From: Nereida sp965655635
Lineage (GTDB): Bacteria; Pseudomonadota; Alphaproteobacteria; Rhodobacterales; Rhodobacteraceae
DNA length: 45,146 nucleotides
Direction of reading: 5' to 3'
Assembly (NCBI RefSeq): GCF_965655635.1
Contig: NZ_CBFHHE010000014.1
Coordinates: 1-45,146, forward strand
The translations under genes were made by a program, and so were the position numbers. Positions within the stretch are counted from its first letter, which is position 1, and the number at the start of each line of letters is the position of its first letter. Of the stretch, positions 1 through 8,767 are shown piece by piece. A model generated the notes under the pieces. That model was not told the DNA's origin. It did no database searches and saw nothing but the letters and a program-made list of their open reading frames with translations.

Positions 1-272
1 TCCTCAGAGCGGGCAGACAACATGATGATCGGCGTGCCAATCGTATCAGGCCGCGCCTTAAGGCGGCGACATACCTCGATGCCACTTACGGCTGGCAACA
101 TCCAATCAAGCAAAATGATATCTGGCGCCTGCTCATCCACGGCCAACATGGCATCTTCGCCAGTCTCCGCAGTCACGACCCGAAAGCCCTCAGCCTCAAG
201 ATTATAGACCAGCACTTCGCGTTGTGCCATCTCGTCCTCAACCACCAATACCACCGGCTGATCAACTGACAT
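1..272 (-). CDS. phoB: Phosphate regulon response regulator PhoB (5' part, cut by window edge)
   Basis: About 90 residues are visible, starting with MSVDQPVVLVVEDEMAQREV. They form the N-terminal half of a receiver domain: the acidic pair (VEDE), the phosphoryl-accepting Asp in LLDWMLP, and the IIMLSARSE strand carrying the conserved Ser/Thr. The DNA-binding winged-helix half lies outside the window. The gene is the last visible member of the pstSCAB-phoU-phoB series, 6 bases after the phoU stop, and this context decides the PhoB identity. PhoB phosphorylated by PhoR binds Pho boxes and activates phosphate-starvation genes; a matching box lies upstream of pstS at 5896-5925. The ATG at 270-272 is the only sensible start. 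Confidence 0.9.
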   Translation of the reverse strand, partial: MSVDQPVVLVVEDEMAQREVLVYNLEAEGFRVVTAETGEDAMLAVDEQAPDIILLDWMLPAVSGIEVCRRLKARPDTIGTPIIMLSARSE

Positions 273-278
273 ATTGCT

Positions 279-1001
279 TTAGTCCTCGGTTACAGAGGCA
301 GGATCGTAGGGACCACCGGCCACTTTAGGGCGCTCATCATCAGGCATTTCGCCCGTGACTTGATAGATCACTTGCTCGCAAATCGATGTCACATGGTCGC
401 CCATACGTTCAACGTTTTTAGCGATGAACTGCAAATGCATACAGCTTGTGATGTTGCGCGGATCTTCCATCATGTAGGTCAGAAAATTGCGGAAGAGACT
501 GTTATACATCTGGTCCACGTCTTCGTCGCGCAAGATAACCGCTTGGGCCAGTGCCGCATCTTGGCGGACGTAAGAATCAAGCGCTTCGCGCAGCATGGCC
601 TCAACTTCGCGGGCCATCCGGCGCACCGATGCGGGCGCGCCATTCACGGCCGGCACTTCGGCCAAAACCGCCGTGCGCTTGGCCATGTTTTTTGTGTAAT
701 CGCCGATGCGTTCTAGCGCGCCGCTGATTTTGATCACAGACAGAACTGTGCGCAAATCGCTACCCATAGGGGCACGCAACGCGATAAGGCGCGCAGCCTC
801 ATCGTTGATTTTCTCTTCCAGCTCATCAATCCGTTTATCCGCGGCGCGCACTTCAGCGGCCAATTCCAGATCACGGGTTTCAAGCGCCTGCGCACTTTTC
901 AGGATGCTGTCTTCGACAAGCCCCCCCATCTTCATGATCGCAACCATGACCCCTTCAAGATCACGGTCATAAGCAGAAACGATATGTTGTTGATCACTCA
1001 T
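279..1001 (-). CDS. phoU: Phosphate signalling protein PhoU
   Basis: A 240-residue protein starting MSDQQHIVSAYDRDLEG. It has the two-fold repeated helical-bundle pattern of PhoU, with acidic metal-binding segments of the type E-x-x-x-D in each half (around RIDELEEKINDEAARL and the later YNSLFRNFLTYM region). The length is normal for the family. PhoU links transporter PstSCAB to the kinase PhoR and represses the regulon when phosphate is plentiful. The start is the ATG at 999-1001, not an upstream in-frame codon inside pstB, because the family begins close to this Met and the ATG lies 4 bases after the pstB stop. It is co-transcribed with pstB upstream and phoB downstream. Confidence 0.95.
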   Translation of the reverse strand: MSDQQHIVSAYDRDLEGVMVAIMKMGGLVEDSILKSAQALETRDLELAAEVRAADKRIDELEEKINDEAARLIALRAPMGSDLRTVLSVIKISGALERIGDYTKNMAKRTAVLAEVPAVNGAPASVRRMAREVEAMLREALDSYVRQDAALAQAVILRDEDVDQMYNSLFRNFLTYMMEDPRNITSCMHLQFIAKNVERMGDHVTSICEQVIYQVTGEMPDDERPKVAGGPYDPASVTED

Positions 1002-1005
1002 ACGC

Positions 1006-1800
1006 TTATCCAATCCGTCCAGTGATGTAGCTTTCAGTGCGGCTATCTTGTGGGTTGGTGAAAATCTGGCTCGTGTCGCCAAACTCAACCAGATTGCCCA
1101 AGTGGAAGAAGGCAGTGCGCTGGCTGACCCGCGCGGCTTGCTGCATCGAGTGCGTGACGATGACAAGAGAATAGCTTTGGCGCAGTTCGTCGATCAGCTC
1201 TTCCACTTGCGCAGTGGCGATTGGGTCAAGCGCAGAACACGGCTCATCCATCAACAGCACTTCAGGCTCTGTTGCGATAGCGCGCGCAATGCACAAGCGT
1301 TGTTGCTGCCCGCCAGAAAGCCCCGTGCCCGGTGCATGAAGGCGGTCTTTAACCTCGTCCCAAATCGCACCACGGCGTAGCGCTTTTTCAACGATCACGT
1401 CCAAATCCGCCTTGGATTTTGCCAGCCCGTGCACTTTGGGACCGTAAGCAACGTTATCGTAAATCGATTTCGGGAACGGGTTCGGCTTTTGAAACACCAT
1501 ACCGACTTTCGCGCGCAACTGAACGGGATCAACGGCGCTGTCGTAAATGTCATCCCCATCTATTTTGATGGTCCCTTCGACACGGCAAATATCGATGGTG
1601 TCATTCATCCGGTTCAAACACCGCAGGAACGTAGATTTGCCACAGCCAGACGGGCCGATGAACGCCGTCACAGTTTTGTCTGCAATCTCAACATTTACGT
1701 CTTTGATTGCCCGGCTATCGCCATAGTAGACCTGCACATTGCTGGTGGAAATCTTGGTATCTTGGTCCACGGGCATCTCCATATATCTTAGATCGTCCAT
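1006..1800 (-). CDS. pstB: Phosphate ABC transporter ATP-binding protein PstB
   Basis: A 264-residue ABC ATPase. Walker A GPSGCGKST is at residues 49-57, followed by a Q-loop (VFQKPNPFP), the signature LSGGQQQRL, the Walker B segment LLMDEPCSALDP and the H-loop in VIVTHSM. The PNPFP after the Q-loop and the CSALDP Walker B are typical of PstB. The ATG at 1798-1800 is preceded by a GGGGAAG-type ribosome binding site; a longer in-frame reading would run into the pstA end. It energises phosphate import through PstC and PstA at the inner membrane. Confidence 0.97.
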   Translation of the reverse strand: MDDLRYMEMPVDQDTKISTSNVQVYYGDSRAIKDVNVEIADKTVTAFIGPSGCGKSTFLRCLNRMNDTIDICRVEGTIKIDGDDIYDSAVDPVQLRAKVGMVFQKPNPFPKSIYDNVAYGPKVHGLAKSKADLDVIVEKALRRGAIWDEVKDRLHAPGTGLSGGQQQRLCIARAIATEPEVLLMDEPCSALDPIATAQVEELIDELRQSYSLVIVTHSMQQAARVSQRTAFFHLGNLVEFGDTSQIFTNPQDSRTESYITGRIG

Positions 1801-1817
1801 TGTTCTTCCCCTTCTAC

Positions 1818-3188
1818 CTACCACCGGCGTTCAAAGCGACGACGAAGTAAAATTGCGATGATGTTCATGGTCATAAGGAAGACCAACAAAATAATGATGC
1901 CACCCCATGCGCGCTCGTAGAATGCAGGGTCTGCGCGCTTGGCCCACTCAAAAATCTGGGCAGGCATGGCCGAGTTAGGGTCTGTAAAGCCTGACAACAC
2001 ACTGTCGGGGTAGTTTGACGCGATATAGCCAACCATGCCGATCAATAGCAGCGGCGCAGTCTCACCAAGTGCTTGGGCAAGGCCAATAATCGTGCCGGTC
2101 AAAATACCAGGGGCCGCAAGGGGCAACACATGATGGAAAACAGTCTGCATTTTTGACGCCCCAACCCCAAGCGCCGCATCCCGAATAGAGGGCGGAACCG
2201 CCTTCAGGGCCGCGCGAGTTGAAATGATGATCGTCGGCAATGTCATCAACGTCAGCACGAGGCCACCAACCAATGGGGCACTTGCTTTCATTGCTGCAAT
2301 ACCAAGGTAGCCGCCACAAAACTGAATAAAGAACGCAAGGCCCAAGATCCCGAACACGATTGAAGGCACCGCGGCAAGGTTTGAAATGTTCACCTCGATC
2401 AAATCTGTCAGGCGGTTTTTCGGCGCGAATTCTTCGAGGTAGATTGATGCGGCAACACCGATGGGAAGTGCCAAAAACAGCACAACCAACATCATAAAGA
2501 GCGAGCCTAGCATAGACACCCCAAGCCCCGCCTGTTCTGGGCGGCTCTCTGATGCATCTGCGCCGAAAATGAAACTTGGGTTGAACTTTTTGCGTACCAC
2601 ACCGGCCTCAATCATCTGATCGACCAGATCAAGATGCTCGGCAGATAGGTTCTTATCGCGTGCCAAATCTTCACGGGTCACGCGGCCTTTGATATAGCCA
2701 TCGACGCGCGATGAGGCGAAGAAATCAAAAGTTACAGTCTGGCCAATTTGATCCGTGTTCTCAACTACATAGGCCCGCATTTGCCCAACAGCACTTGAGG
2801 ACAGCAGTTTGCGCAAGTCTTTGCTTTTGGTAATTTTAGTTGTGAAGCCACCTTTCACAATTACAGCCGACAAAGCATCGCCCAACAGCGGGTTATAACC
2901 AAAAGTCGAGACCTTTTTGATTTCTTCAAGGTTTCGATTGCCCTTTTTGTCCAGCTTATCTTCACGAAGCTCAACGGGTACCGAAATGAACGTCTGAGTG
3001 AACGCGCCTGTGCCGCGGCCAATGATCGTTGTCAGCAGAACCGCCAAAAACAACAGACCCAATATGATGGCGATGATGCCATACATCTTGAAGCGAGCCT
3101 CTGCGGCGTTGCGTTTTTTGGTGCGCGCATCAACGACGAGCAGGGATTTTTTCTCGCGCAGCGGGGCTGCGTTGCTCGCATCGGTCAT
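1818..3188 (-). CDS. pstA: Phosphate ABC transporter permease PstA (long form with N-terminal extension)
   Basis: A 456-residue inner-membrane protein. An N-terminal membrane helix (about residues 34-58, IIAIILGLLFLAVLL) is followed by roughly 150 polar residues of an extra-membrane domain, matching the DUF3333 extension known in alphaproteobacterial PstA. The C-terminal 230 residues carry the MetI-type permease helices and the EAA-like loop in RDAALGVGASKMQTVFHHVLP, which contacts PstB. The start overlaps the pstC stop by 4 bases (ATGA), indicating translational coupling. Length exceeds the roughly 300-residue E. coli protein because of the extension. Confidence 0.95.
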   Translation of the reverse strand: MTDASNAAPLREKKSLLVVDARTKKRNAAEARFKMYGIIAIILGLLFLAVLLTTIIGRGTGAFTQTFISVPVELREDKLDKKGNRNLEEIKKVSTFGYNPLLGDALSAVIVKGGFTTKITKSKDLRKLLSSSAVGQMRAYVVENTDQIGQTVTFDFFASSRVDGYIKGRVTREDLARDKNLSAEHLDLVDQMIEAGVVRKKFNPSFIFGADASESRPEQAGLGVSMLGSLFMMLVVLFLALPIGVAASIYLEEFAPKNRLTDLIEVNISNLAAVPSIVFGILGLAFFIQFCGGYLGIAAMKASAPLVGGLVLTLMTLPTIIISTRAALKAVPPSIRDAALGVGASKMQTVFHHVLPLAAPGILTGTIIGLAQALGETAPLLLIGMVGYIASNYPDSVLSGFTDPNSAMPAQIFEWAKRADPAFYERAWGGIIILLVFLMTMNIIAILLRRRFERRW

Positions 3189-4657
3189 TCGTATTGCTCC
3201 CGATATTTACGCACAATTCCAAGTGCGATTACGTTCAATCCAAGGGTGATCACAAAAAGGGTCATAGCCAAAGCAAAGGCCACCAAGGCCTCGGGGCTGG
3301 CGAAATCCGCGTCGCCTGTAAGCTGGGACACGATCTTGGCGGTGACAGTCGTCATTGCATCAAACGGGTTCATCGACAGGCGCGCCGCCGCCCCTGCCCC
3401 CAAAACAACGATCATCGTCTCACCAATGGCGCGGGACGCGGCCAACAAAATAGCACCAACAATGCCGGGAAGGGCCGCAGGTATCACCACTTGGCGGATG
3501 GTTTCCGATGGCGTCGCACCCAGTCCCAACGAACCATCGCGAAGTGATTGTGGTACGGCATTGATGATGTCATCCGACAGTGACGATACGAACGGGATCA
3601 ACATGATGCCCATGACCAACCCGGCGGTCATCACAGCTGTGCCGCCTTGCATCCAGTTGACGCCCAAAATGCCACCGTCACCTAACACGTTCACCAACAA
3701 AGGCCCAACCGTCAAAAGCGCAAACAAACCGTAAACGATGGTGGGGATACCAGCCAAAACCTCAAGCATGGGTTTGGCAAACGCCCTCACATTGGAGGAC
3801 GCGTATTCAGACAAATAAATCGCGGAAAAAAGCCCCGTTGGAACAGCAACCATCAGCGCGATCAAGCTGATGTAAAGCGTGCCCCAAAGAAGGGGGAAAA
3901 CACCCAATTCAGAACCACCGCCGAAACTTGGCGACCACGTGAGGCTTAAGAAAAAATCTTTAGCGGGATAAAGTTGAAAAAACTCAACCGTGTTAAAGAT
4001 AACTGAAAAGACAATACCAAGGGTTGTGAACACCGCCACACTAGCAGCCGCAATCAGCGTCCAGCGCATGCTGCGTTCAACGGCGTTTCGTGCGCGGTAG
4101 GTGGCCGATGTCTTCATAAACCCGTAGGCCAGCCCCAAAAGTGCTAGGCCGATCACCGCAATCATTCGCAGAGTCGCGCCGCTGCTTTGCATCGCCCGAT
4201 AGTTTTGCGCGGCTTTCAAAATGGCAGGATCAACTTCCGCACCAAGCGCCACGCCGACCGAACCAAGAATGCCCCGAATGTCATCTGCGCCCGTGCTCAA
4301 AACTGCTGCAGCGTCGCTGCTAAGCGCGCCTTCGGCAACGGCTGTATCAAGACCGTTCGCAATACGTTGCACATCCCCCATCAAAAGGCCAACGGTCTGG
4401 CCTTCTGCGATTGAAGACGCAGGTACCAACACAGCAACAGAAGATTGCACTAGAATGGATTGGCCCAAGCCCCAAACGACCATAAGCGCTAAAGCTGGTG
4501 CGATCGTCAAAATAGAGGCCGAAACACCATAATAATGTGGACGTGAATGCAATGCGCGCTGGTCACCGCCAACAGAAGATAACGCTTTGCCGCGCGCAAC
4601 GATAAAAGCCAAAGCACCAAGGCCCAAAACGATCAATAAAAGAACAATTCCAGACAT
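3185..4657 (-). CDS. pstC: Phosphate ABC transporter permease PstC (long form)
   Basis: A 490-residue membrane protein that partners PstA in the phosphate channel. The first about 170 residues contain several membrane helices around a polar segment rich in Ala, Asp and Ser (residues about 75-150), in line with the DUF3708 N-terminal region of long PstC proteins. A normal MetI-type permease core follows, with the coupling loop in RDGSLGLGATPSETIRQVVIP and helices up to the C terminus. The ATG at 4655-4657 follows a GAGGTCTG ribosome binding site. It overlaps pstA by 4 bases. An intercistronic hairpin separates it from pstS. Confidence 0.95.
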   Translation of the reverse strand: MSGIVLLLIVLGLGALAFIVARGKALSSVGGDQRALHSRPHYYGVSASILTIAPALALMVVWGLGQSILVQSSVAVLVPASSIAEGQTVGLLMGDVQRIANGLDTAVAEGALSSDAAAVLSTGADDIRGILGSVGVALGAEVDPAILKAAQNYRAMQSSGATLRMIAVIGLALLGLAYGFMKTSATYRARNAVERSMRWTLIAAASVAVFTTLGIVFSVIFNTVEFFQLYPAKDFFLSLTWSPSFGGGSELGVFPLLWGTLYISLIALMVAVPTGLFSAIYLSEYASSNVRAFAKPMLEVLAGIPTIVYGLFALLTVGPLLVNVLGDGGILGVNWMQGGTAVMTAGLVMGIMLIPFVSSLSDDIINAVPQSLRDGSLGLGATPSETIRQVVIPAALPGIVGAILLAASRAIGETMIVVLGAGAAARLSMNPFDAMTTVTAKIVSQLTGDADFASPEALVAFALAMTLFVITLGLNVIALGIVRKYREQYE

Positions 4658-4714
4658 TTACAGACCTCAGTTAATGTATATCGCCAATTTAATGGCGCCG
4701 CCTCAATGTAACAC

Positions 4715-4737
4715 ACCGCCGAGTCACCCTCGGCGGT
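4715..4737 (-). other. Intercistronic hairpin between pstS and pstC
   Basis: A perfect 9-bp inverted repeat (accgccgag / ctcggcggt) with a 5-base loop lies between the pstS stop and the pstC start. On the transcribed (minus) strand it is not followed by a run of T, so it is more likely an mRNA-stabilising or partial attenuating stem than a full terminator. Such elements commonly keep binding-protein transcripts more abundant than permease transcripts; that role is inferred here. Confidence 0.6.
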
Positions 4738-4764
4738 ATGCTATGTCTTTAACCAAACGTGCTC

Positions 4765-5799
4765 TTATGAGCCAGATGCCATGGTCTTCTCGTTTGCAAT
4801 CGCTTCTTGAGTAAGGACCAATTCTGGGTCTGAAACCAGACCGTACTCAGCCAACGGACCATCTGGGCCAGCAACTTCGTCACTCACGAAGAACTCAGCA
4901 TATTCTTTCAAGCCAGGGATCACGCCGATGTGCGCTTTTTTGACATAGAAGAACAGTGGGCGTGACACAGGATATTCGCCTGTTGAAATGCTTTCTGTTG
5001 TTGGCGTTACACCAGACATTGTCGCCACTTGCAGCTTGTCTGTGTTGTTCTCATAGAACGCCAGACCGAATACGCCGATACCGTCTTTGTTGGCATCAAT
5101 ACGAGCAAGAGTTTCTGTGTAGTCGCCATCAATATCTGTAGACAGACCGTCTGTGCGAACTGCCATACACGCGTCTTCTGCGTCATCTTCGGACATGCCA
5201 GCGGCTTCCATTGCCTTCAGCGCGCCAGTTGTTTCACAGCCAACAGCCAAAACTTTTTCTTCAAACACTTCACGTGTGCCGTGCTTTGTGCCTGGAATGA
5301 ACGCAGCAATCTGCTGTGCCGGGAACGCAGGGTTCACGTCTGCCCAAGTCTGGTGTGGGTTGTCGACGATCGCGCCGTCAACAAGCACTTTGGGTGACAA
5401 TGCATTGAACCAGTCAGCTGGTGTGAATTCGAATGTTGCACCGTTAATGTCGGATGCAAATACGATACCGTCATAACCGATACGAACTTGCATGATGTCG
5501 GTCACGCCATTGTCAGCACATGCTTTGATCTCTTTTTCGCGGATCGCGCGAGATGCGTTTGCAACGTCAACGGTGTTTGCGCCAACACCTTCACAAAAGC
5601 GCTTCAGGCCCGCAGATGAGCCACCGGATTCAACAACAGGTGTCGGGAAATCGAAGTTCTCACCGAAAGCTTCCGCAACGATTGATGCGTAAGGCAGAAC
5701 AGTAGAAGAACCGGCAACTTGGACGTTGTCACGCGCGAATGCTGGTGCAGAAACAGCAGCGATCGCAACAGCTGATGCGGTGAGTTTAAGAAATGACAT
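4765..5799 (-). CDS. pstS: Phosphate ABC transporter periplasmic binding protein PstS
   Basis: A 344-residue secreted protein. The first 22 residues form a Sec signal peptide (MSFLKLTASAVAI...) ending at AFA before RDNVQVAG. The phosphate-binding motifs of PBP-like PstS follow: AGSSTVLPY at the start of the mature protein, ESGGSSAGLKRF near residue 58, and the later PGTKHGTREVF segment. An AAGGAG ribosome binding site precedes the ATG at 5797-5799. It is the first gene of the pst unit and sits behind a Pho box, so it should be induced under phosphate limitation by PhoB. Confidence 0.96.
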   Translation of the reverse strand: MSFLKLTASAVAIAAVSAPAFARDNVQVAGSSTVLPYASIVAEAFGENFDFPTPVVESGGSSAGLKRFCEGVGANTVDVANASRAIREKEIKACADNGVTDIMQVRIGYDGIVFASDINGATFEFTPADWFNALSPKVLVDGAIVDNPHQTWADVNPAFPAQQIAAFIPGTKHGTREVFEEKVLAVGCETTGALKAMEAAGMSEDDAEDACMAVRTDGLSTDIDGDYTETLARIDANKDGIGVFGLAFYENNTDKLQVATMSGVTPTTESISTGEYPVSRPLFFYVKKAHIGVIPGLKEYAEFFVSDEVAGPDGPLAEYGLVSDPELVLTQEAIANEKTMASGS

Positions 5800-5895
5800 A
5801 AGGCAGCTCCTTTTAATTATGTCAGCCTAACAGGTCGGCGTATCCTTCCTGTCAGCAACTTATGGCGTCTGCCTAAGCTGGTATCGCTAAGCTTT

Positions 5896-5925
5896 TGTGA
5901 CAGAAACGTAACAGATATGTGACAA
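5896..5925 (-). promoter_or_regulatory. Pho box (PhoB operator) of the pst operon
   Basis: Read on the minus strand, three TGT(C/T)AC units start exactly 11 bases apart (plus-strand positions 5919-5924, 5908-5913 and 5897-5902), with the middle unit TGTTAC preceded by C as in CTGTTAC. This is the 7-bp direct repeat plus 4-bp spacer arrangement of Pho boxes. It lies about 100 bases before the pstS start and downstream of phoR. The repeats are seen directly; PhoB binding is inferred from family knowledge. Confidence 0.82.
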
Positions 5926-5976
5926 AGCAAGAAAATGCGGGATTTTCACAGCCAAATCGCCGGGATTCACGAGAAA

Positions 5977-7032
5977 TTAACGCGCGGACATGTCAGCGGG
6001 CAAGATCACCGTGAAACGACTACCGCTTCCCAGTTTGCTTTTGATCTCTAGGCGCCCGCGATGCCGCGTGATGATGTGTTTAACAATGGCAAGGCCAAGA
6101 CCGGTCCCCCCTACCTCACGCGATCGGTGGCTATCCACGCGGTAAAATCGCTCCGTCAGGCGCGGGATATGCACCGGATCAATCCCCTGCCCGTCATCCT
6201 CAATAATCAGGCGCATCCCGTTGCCATGCAGCGCCACTTCATAGGCAGGCGCGGTCAGACGCACGCGCACTTCGTTGCCGCTTGGGGAATAGGCAATAGC
6301 GTTTTCGGCCAGATTACGTAACACCTGAACCAGCTGCTGCTCATGCCCCGTCACGTGACATAAGGCGTCGGGAAGCTCGATCTTAAGGGAAATATCACGG
6401 GCTTCAGCCAGCGGCTGTAGTACCTCTGCGGTGTGCGAGACCAGCGCATTCAGCGCAACGCGGTCCATCGGGCGAACTTTTTCATTAACCTCAACACGGT
6501 TCAGCGACAACAGATCATGGACAAGGCGGTTCATCCGCTCGGCCTCTCGGGCCATCAAGGACAAAAAGCGGTTACGGGCAGCTTCATCATTGGCCGCGGG
6601 CCCTTGAATGGTTTCCACAAAGCCAAGGATCGATGTGATGGGCGTTTTCAACTCGTGACTGACGTTTGCAACGAAATCACTCCGCATGGCTGTGATTTCG
6701 CGCGAAGACGTAACATCCTCAAAGCTCAGCGAGACATGGGCGCTTCCTTCCACCTCAAGCGGGCTGCAGATCACGTTGAAGTGTGATGTCCGGCCTTGGA
6801 CTGTTTCGGAAAACTCCGCTTCTTCCATCGCACCAACACCGAACGCACGCTCAACCGCATCCAGAATACTGGGCCGGCGGCAGGCACGGGTATAATGGTA
6901 ATCAACTATGTCCTCGCCCAACACGTCACGCATGGCTTGGTTGGCAGCCACAATCGTGCGGCGCGCATCAATTACAGCAAAAGGCGTCGGAAACGCATCG
7001 GTTAGCGCGCGCATCGTGCTCAGTGCTGTCAT
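5977..7032 (-). CDS. phoR: Phosphate regulon sensor histidine kinase PhoR (no membrane segment seen)
   Basis: A 351-residue kinase. A PAS-like domain occupies about residues 5-105. The dimerisation/phosphoacceptor helix has His126 in VSHELKTP. The HATPase domain has an N box (LAENAIAYS), G1 (EDDGQGID) and G2 (GGTGLGLAIVKHI). No hydrophobic membrane helix is visible at the N terminus, unlike E. coli PhoR, so it would be cytosolic or attached through partners. The ATG at 7030-7032 is preferred because AAGGGGAC lies just upstream; an in-frame TTG at 7057-7059 would add 9 residues and overlap the previous stop. Placement directly before the Pho box and pstS supports the PhoR assignment. Confidence 0.88.
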   Translation of the reverse strand: MTALSTMRALTDAFPTPFAVIDARRTIVAANQAMRDVLGEDIVDYHYTRACRRPSILDAVERAFGVGAMEEAEFSETVQGRTSHFNVICSPLEVEGSAHVSLSFEDVTSSREITAMRSDFVANVSHELKTPITSILGFVETIQGPAANDEAARNRFLSLMAREAERMNRLVHDLLSLNRVEVNEKVRPMDRVALNALVSHTAEVLQPLAEARDISLKIELPDALCHVTGHEQQLVQVLRNLAENAIAYSPSGNEVRVRLTAPAYEVALHGNGMRLIIEDDGQGIDPVHIPRLTERFYRVDSHRSREVGGTGLGLAIVKHIITRHRGRLEIKSKLGSGSRFTVILPADMSAR

Positions 7033-7055
7033 GGCCTTGTCCCCTTCGTCTTCAA

Positions 7056-8252
7056 TCAAAGCCCGTTAAGTGCCGCGGTAAATTCAGAGATCAGCATATC
7101 AACATCCTCCACCCCAACCGACACACGGAAGAAACCTTCGGGCATGCCTAACGCCAAACGCGCCTCAGCACTTAGCGCCCGGTGCGATGACGTTGCGGGA
7201 TGCGACAAGGTTGTCCCGATATCGCCCAGAGTCGGCGCAAACGCGATATGCTCAAGCGCGCCGACAAACGTATTTGTTTGCTCACGCCCGCCGCGCAGCA
7301 CGAAACTGACCATATTGCCTGTCTGGTCCCCCAACATATCGCTTACACGGTTATGGTCCGGATGATCTGTCCGCGCAGGATAGAGCACTCTTTCAACTGC
7401 GCTATGCGTGGCCAATGCATTGGCTAGCTTTACGGCATTTTGTCGGGCGCGGTCATAGCGCAACTCAAATGAATAAAGCCCGCGTTCCGCCAGCCAGCAA
7501 TCAAACGGTGATGGCGTAAATCCCCATGTGACCGCCTTGATGACCATTGCATCGCGCAGCGCCGGATCACGTGTCGCCGTGTAACCCAGTGTCACATCCG
7601 AATGCCCCGCCAAAAGTTTGGTGACCGAGTGGATCACGATATCAGCGCCGTGATCAAATGCACGGTAACCGCGCGGAGTGGTGAACGTATTGTCGATCAT
7701 CACAAGAACACCGCGCGCGCGGCAGGCTTTTGTAATCGCGCTAATATCAGCAAGGCGAAGCGTGGGATTGCTCATGACTTCGAGCAGAACAAGCCGTGTA
7801 TTGGGCTGGATCGCGGCGGCAAACGCAGCCGCATCTGTGGGATCCGCGAGCGATGTTTCAATGCCAAGGTCAGGCAAATCTTCGCTTAGCATCCTAAGCG
7901 ACCGGCCATAAAGCTGATCACCTCCCAGCACGTGATCGCCCGCTTTGCACACCCCAAGGATTGCAGCAGAAATCGCAGCCATGCCGCTGCTGGTGATAAA
8001 ACCTGCACCCATCTGAGGTGTCACACCTTCAAGTTGGTCAATCTTGCGCGCCAAAACGTCTGCGTTGGGGTGTCCTTCACGGGCGTAAGTATAGCCCTGG
8101 GCTCCACCCAGATATTGCGCATCCAATGCATCCGGCGTGTCGCTTGCATAGACAACAGAGGGCTGAAGCGGCGTGACGACCGCACGGCTTGAGCTGTCTG
8201 GAAACGCCATGCGGCGGACCATTGAGGGGGTATTCCGCCGTTCGTCACTCAT
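7056..8252 (-). CDS. Cys/Met metabolism PLP-dependent enzyme (cystathionine beta-lyase / gamma-synthase type)
   Basis: A 398-residue fold-type I PLP enzyme. The phosphate-binding YTYAREGHPN is at residues 54-63, the glycine-rich SSGMAAI follows, VMIDNTFTTP precedes the Schiff-base region, and Lys212 in HSVTKLLAGHSD is the PLP lysine. The family (MetB/MetC/MetZ) interconverts cystathionine, homocysteine and related sulfur amino acids. The exact reaction cannot be fixed from sequence alone; cystathionine beta-lyase or O-succinylhomoserine sulfhydrylase are the main options. Its start overlaps the upstream gene by 4 bases and its stop lies 24 bases before the phoR ATG, so it sits within a long co-directional unit. 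Confidence 0.9.
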   Translation of the reverse strand: MSDERRNTPSMVRRMAFPDSSSRAVVTPLQPSVVYASDTPDALDAQYLGGAQGYTYAREGHPNADVLARKIDQLEGVTPQMGAGFITSSGMAAISAAILGVCKAGDHVLGGDQLYGRSLRMLSEDLPDLGIETSLADPTDAAAFAAAIQPNTRLVLLEVMSNPTLRLADISAITKACRARGVLVMIDNTFTTPRGYRAFDHGADIVIHSVTKLLAGHSDVTLGYTATRDPALRDAMVIKAVTWGFTPSPFDCWLAERGLYSFELRYDRARQNAVKLANALATHSAVERVLYPARTDHPDHNRVSDMLGDQTGNMVSFVLRGGREQTNTFVGALEHIAFAPTLGDIGTTLSHPATSSHRALSAEARLALGMPEGFFRVSVGVEDVDMLISEFTAALNGL

Positions 8253-8767
8253 AGTGCGCTTAGTCCTTTTCTAAAGCGATCTGCGTTTTTCTGGTAGCTA
8301 AGCGCTGATTGTAACAAACCGTCAATCGACTCTTTGTCGAGGGCGCGGCGTACTTTTGCGGGCGCGCCAACCAAAAGTGAGCCATCTGGGATAACTGCGC
8401 CTTCCGTGACCAAAGCGTTCGCGCCAATCAGGCAGTTTTTGCCGATAATAGCCCCGTTAAGCACCGTGGCGCCCATCCCGATTAGCGTGCAATCACCAAT
8501 CGTGCAGCCGTGCAAAATAGCTTTGTGCCCGATCGTACAGTTGGCCCCGATAGTAAGCGGGAAACCCATGTCCGTGTGCAAAACACTGCCCTCTTGCACG
8601 TTCGCCCCCTCGCCCACGGTGATCCGTTCGTTGTCACCGCGCAGCGTCGCGCCAAACCAAATGCTGCTTTTTGCACAAAGAGTAATCGCGCCTATAATAT
8701 TGGCATCCGCTGCTACCCACGCCGTCGGATCAATTTCTGGGGTGATTCCATCAAGCTTATAAATCAT
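8249..8767 (-). CDS. Gamma-carbonic-anhydrase-like hexapeptide-repeat protein
   Basis: A 172-residue left-handed beta-helix protein with repeated [LIV]-G-x4 hexapeptides across its middle, followed by a C-terminal helix. The three zinc-ligand histidines of the gamma-carbonic anhydrase family are present as His64 (VLHTD), His81 and His86 (IGHKAILHG). Members without full catalytic residues also exist as YrdA/PaaY-like proteins, so carbonic anhydrase activity is probable rather than shown. The ATG overlaps the gmk stop by 4 bases and the stop overlaps the next gene by 4 bases. Confidence 0.9.
   Translation of the reverse strand: MIYKLDGITPEIDPTAWVAADANIIGAITLCAKSSIWFGATLRGDNERITVGEGANVQEGSVLHTDMGFPLTIGANCTIGHKAILHGCTIGDCTLIGMGATVLNGAIIGKNCLIGANALVTEGAVIPDGSLLVGAPAKVRRALDKESIDGLLQSALSYQKNADRFRKGLSAL

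Noticed and set aside
8253..8300. SAM or other riboswitch for the sulfur amino acid enzyme gene
   Set aside because: The gene overlaps its upstream neighbour, leaving no leader for a riboswitch.
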